This document shows positions 63,721 through 64,000 of a stretch of 64,000 nucleotides of DNA, piece after piece. The notes beneath the pieces are model-generated. The model was given only the letters and a program-made list of their open reading frames with translations. It was not told the origin of the DNA and did not search any database. This DNA comes from an uncultured Pseudomonadota bacterium (GTDB lineage: Bacteria > Pseudomonadota > Gammaproteobacteria > Burkholderiales > Burkholderiaceae_C). Both the position numbers and the translations under genes were made by a program. How positions within the stretch are numbered: position 1 is the first letter of the stretch; every line of letters starts with the position of its first letter. The stretch is from NCBI GenBank assembly GCA_945952465.1, contig CAMFIB010000007.1, positions 1-64,000 on the forward strand, read 5' to 3'.

Positions 63721-64000
63721 ATGTGCCGATCGCCCGCTGTTCCCTTGCCGCCCGGCTTCGGCACCCTGATGGCGGCGCAGTTCTGCTCGGCGCTGGCCGA
63801 CAACGCGCTGCTCATCGTCTCCATCGCGCTGCTGCACCAGCAGGGTCTGCCGGTCTGGTGGGCGCCGCTGCTCAAGCTGTCGTTCACCGTGGCCTACGTG
63901 GTGCTGGCGCCCTTCGTCGGCCCCATCGCCGACGCCTGGCCCAAGGCGCGTGTGATGGCCTGGATGAACGGGCTGAAGATGGCCGGCACGCTGTTGCTGC
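63721..64000 (+). CDS. lplT: lysophospholipid transporter LplT, 5' part
   Basis: The gene continues past the window; 93 residues are visible. PGFGTLMAAQFCSALADNAL, WWAPLLKLSFTVAYVVLAPFVGPIADA and GLKMAGTLLL match LplT, an MFS flippase moving lysophospholipids inward for reacylation. The start is ATG 63721, or ATG 63769. Confidence 0.85.
   Translation, partial: MCRSPAVPLPPGFGTLMAAQFCSALADNALLIVSIALLHQQGLPVWWAPLLKLSFTVAYVVLAPFVGPIADAWPKARVMAWMNGLKMAGTLLL

Overview
The window reads as chromosome of a high-GC betaproteobacterium, most likely Comamonadaceae (Acidovorax/Variovorax/Hydrogenophaga-like). Evidence: Burkholderiales-type families (an orphan Bug/TctC binding protein, DUF1840, DUF5076, a liv transporter clustered with acyl-CoA and phenylacetate-CoA-type ligases), strong G/C third-position bias, and a dispersed, imperfectly palindromic repeat with a GCTAT...TAGC core that I recall from Comamonadaceae genomes. 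Genus is inference. Genes are densely packed; no gene-free stretch exceeds 300 bp. I saw no tRNA, rRNA, CRISPR array, insertion sequence or prophage.

Region 1 (1-8475) looks like a surface-protein export locus: the 3' part of a Thr-rich and then Gly/Leu-rich repeat protein, a terminator, a type I secretion system (ABC protein, HlyD-like adaptor, TolC-like channel) and a TPR-GT41 glycosyltransferase of the O-GlcNAc-transferase/HMW1C class. Region 2 (8483-19568) holds an MFS transporter, a small secreted Cys protein, a complete tripartite RND efflux operon, DUF5076, a CFA-synthase-like methyltransferase with DUF1840, and the Bug protein. Region 3 (19707-29075) is one long minus-strand operon (acyl-CoA synthetase, livG, livH, livM, binding protein, livF, phenylacetate-CoA-ligase-like), divergent from a Crp/Fnr-family regulator. 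This is probably uptake and CoA activation of a carboxylic acid.

Region 4 (29059-31947) is an rRNA pseudouridine synthase and htpG, the latter behind a good sigma-32-like promoter. Region 5 (31984-36072) is a tightly overlapping six-gene minus-strand cassette: a small four-TM protein, an exported Sel1-repeat protein, an ExbB/TolQ-like protein, an ExbD-like DUF2149 protein, then a histidine kinase and a NarL-type regulator. I consider it the best candidate for an undescribed system. Region 6 (36219-39455) is a coupled phosphatase, kinase-USP fusion and SrkA kinase cassette. Region 7 (39546-48075) contains ohrR-ohr with a putative OhrR operator, a methyltransferase, 3-hydroxyacyl-CoA dehydrogenase, a small acidic protein, a NodIJ-like ABC exporter, psd, purT and an MFS transporter.

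Region 8 (48269-58672) has AMP nucleosidase, a lipid-phosphate operon (lipid kinase, metallophosphoesterase, PAP2), a WS/DGAT acyltransferase with a histone-like tail, glutathione reductase, an FKBP, a patatin and a transglutaminase-like protease. Region 9 (58722-64000) has a FecR/DUF6600 protein with a long poly-Gln tail, a LysR regulator divergent from a GST and an overlapping PPOX-like gene, and the start of lplT.

At least seven copies of the dispersed repeat lie in the window. Two sit in frame inside genes, one appears to encode the signal-anchor of the RND adaptor, and two form the last codons of genes.
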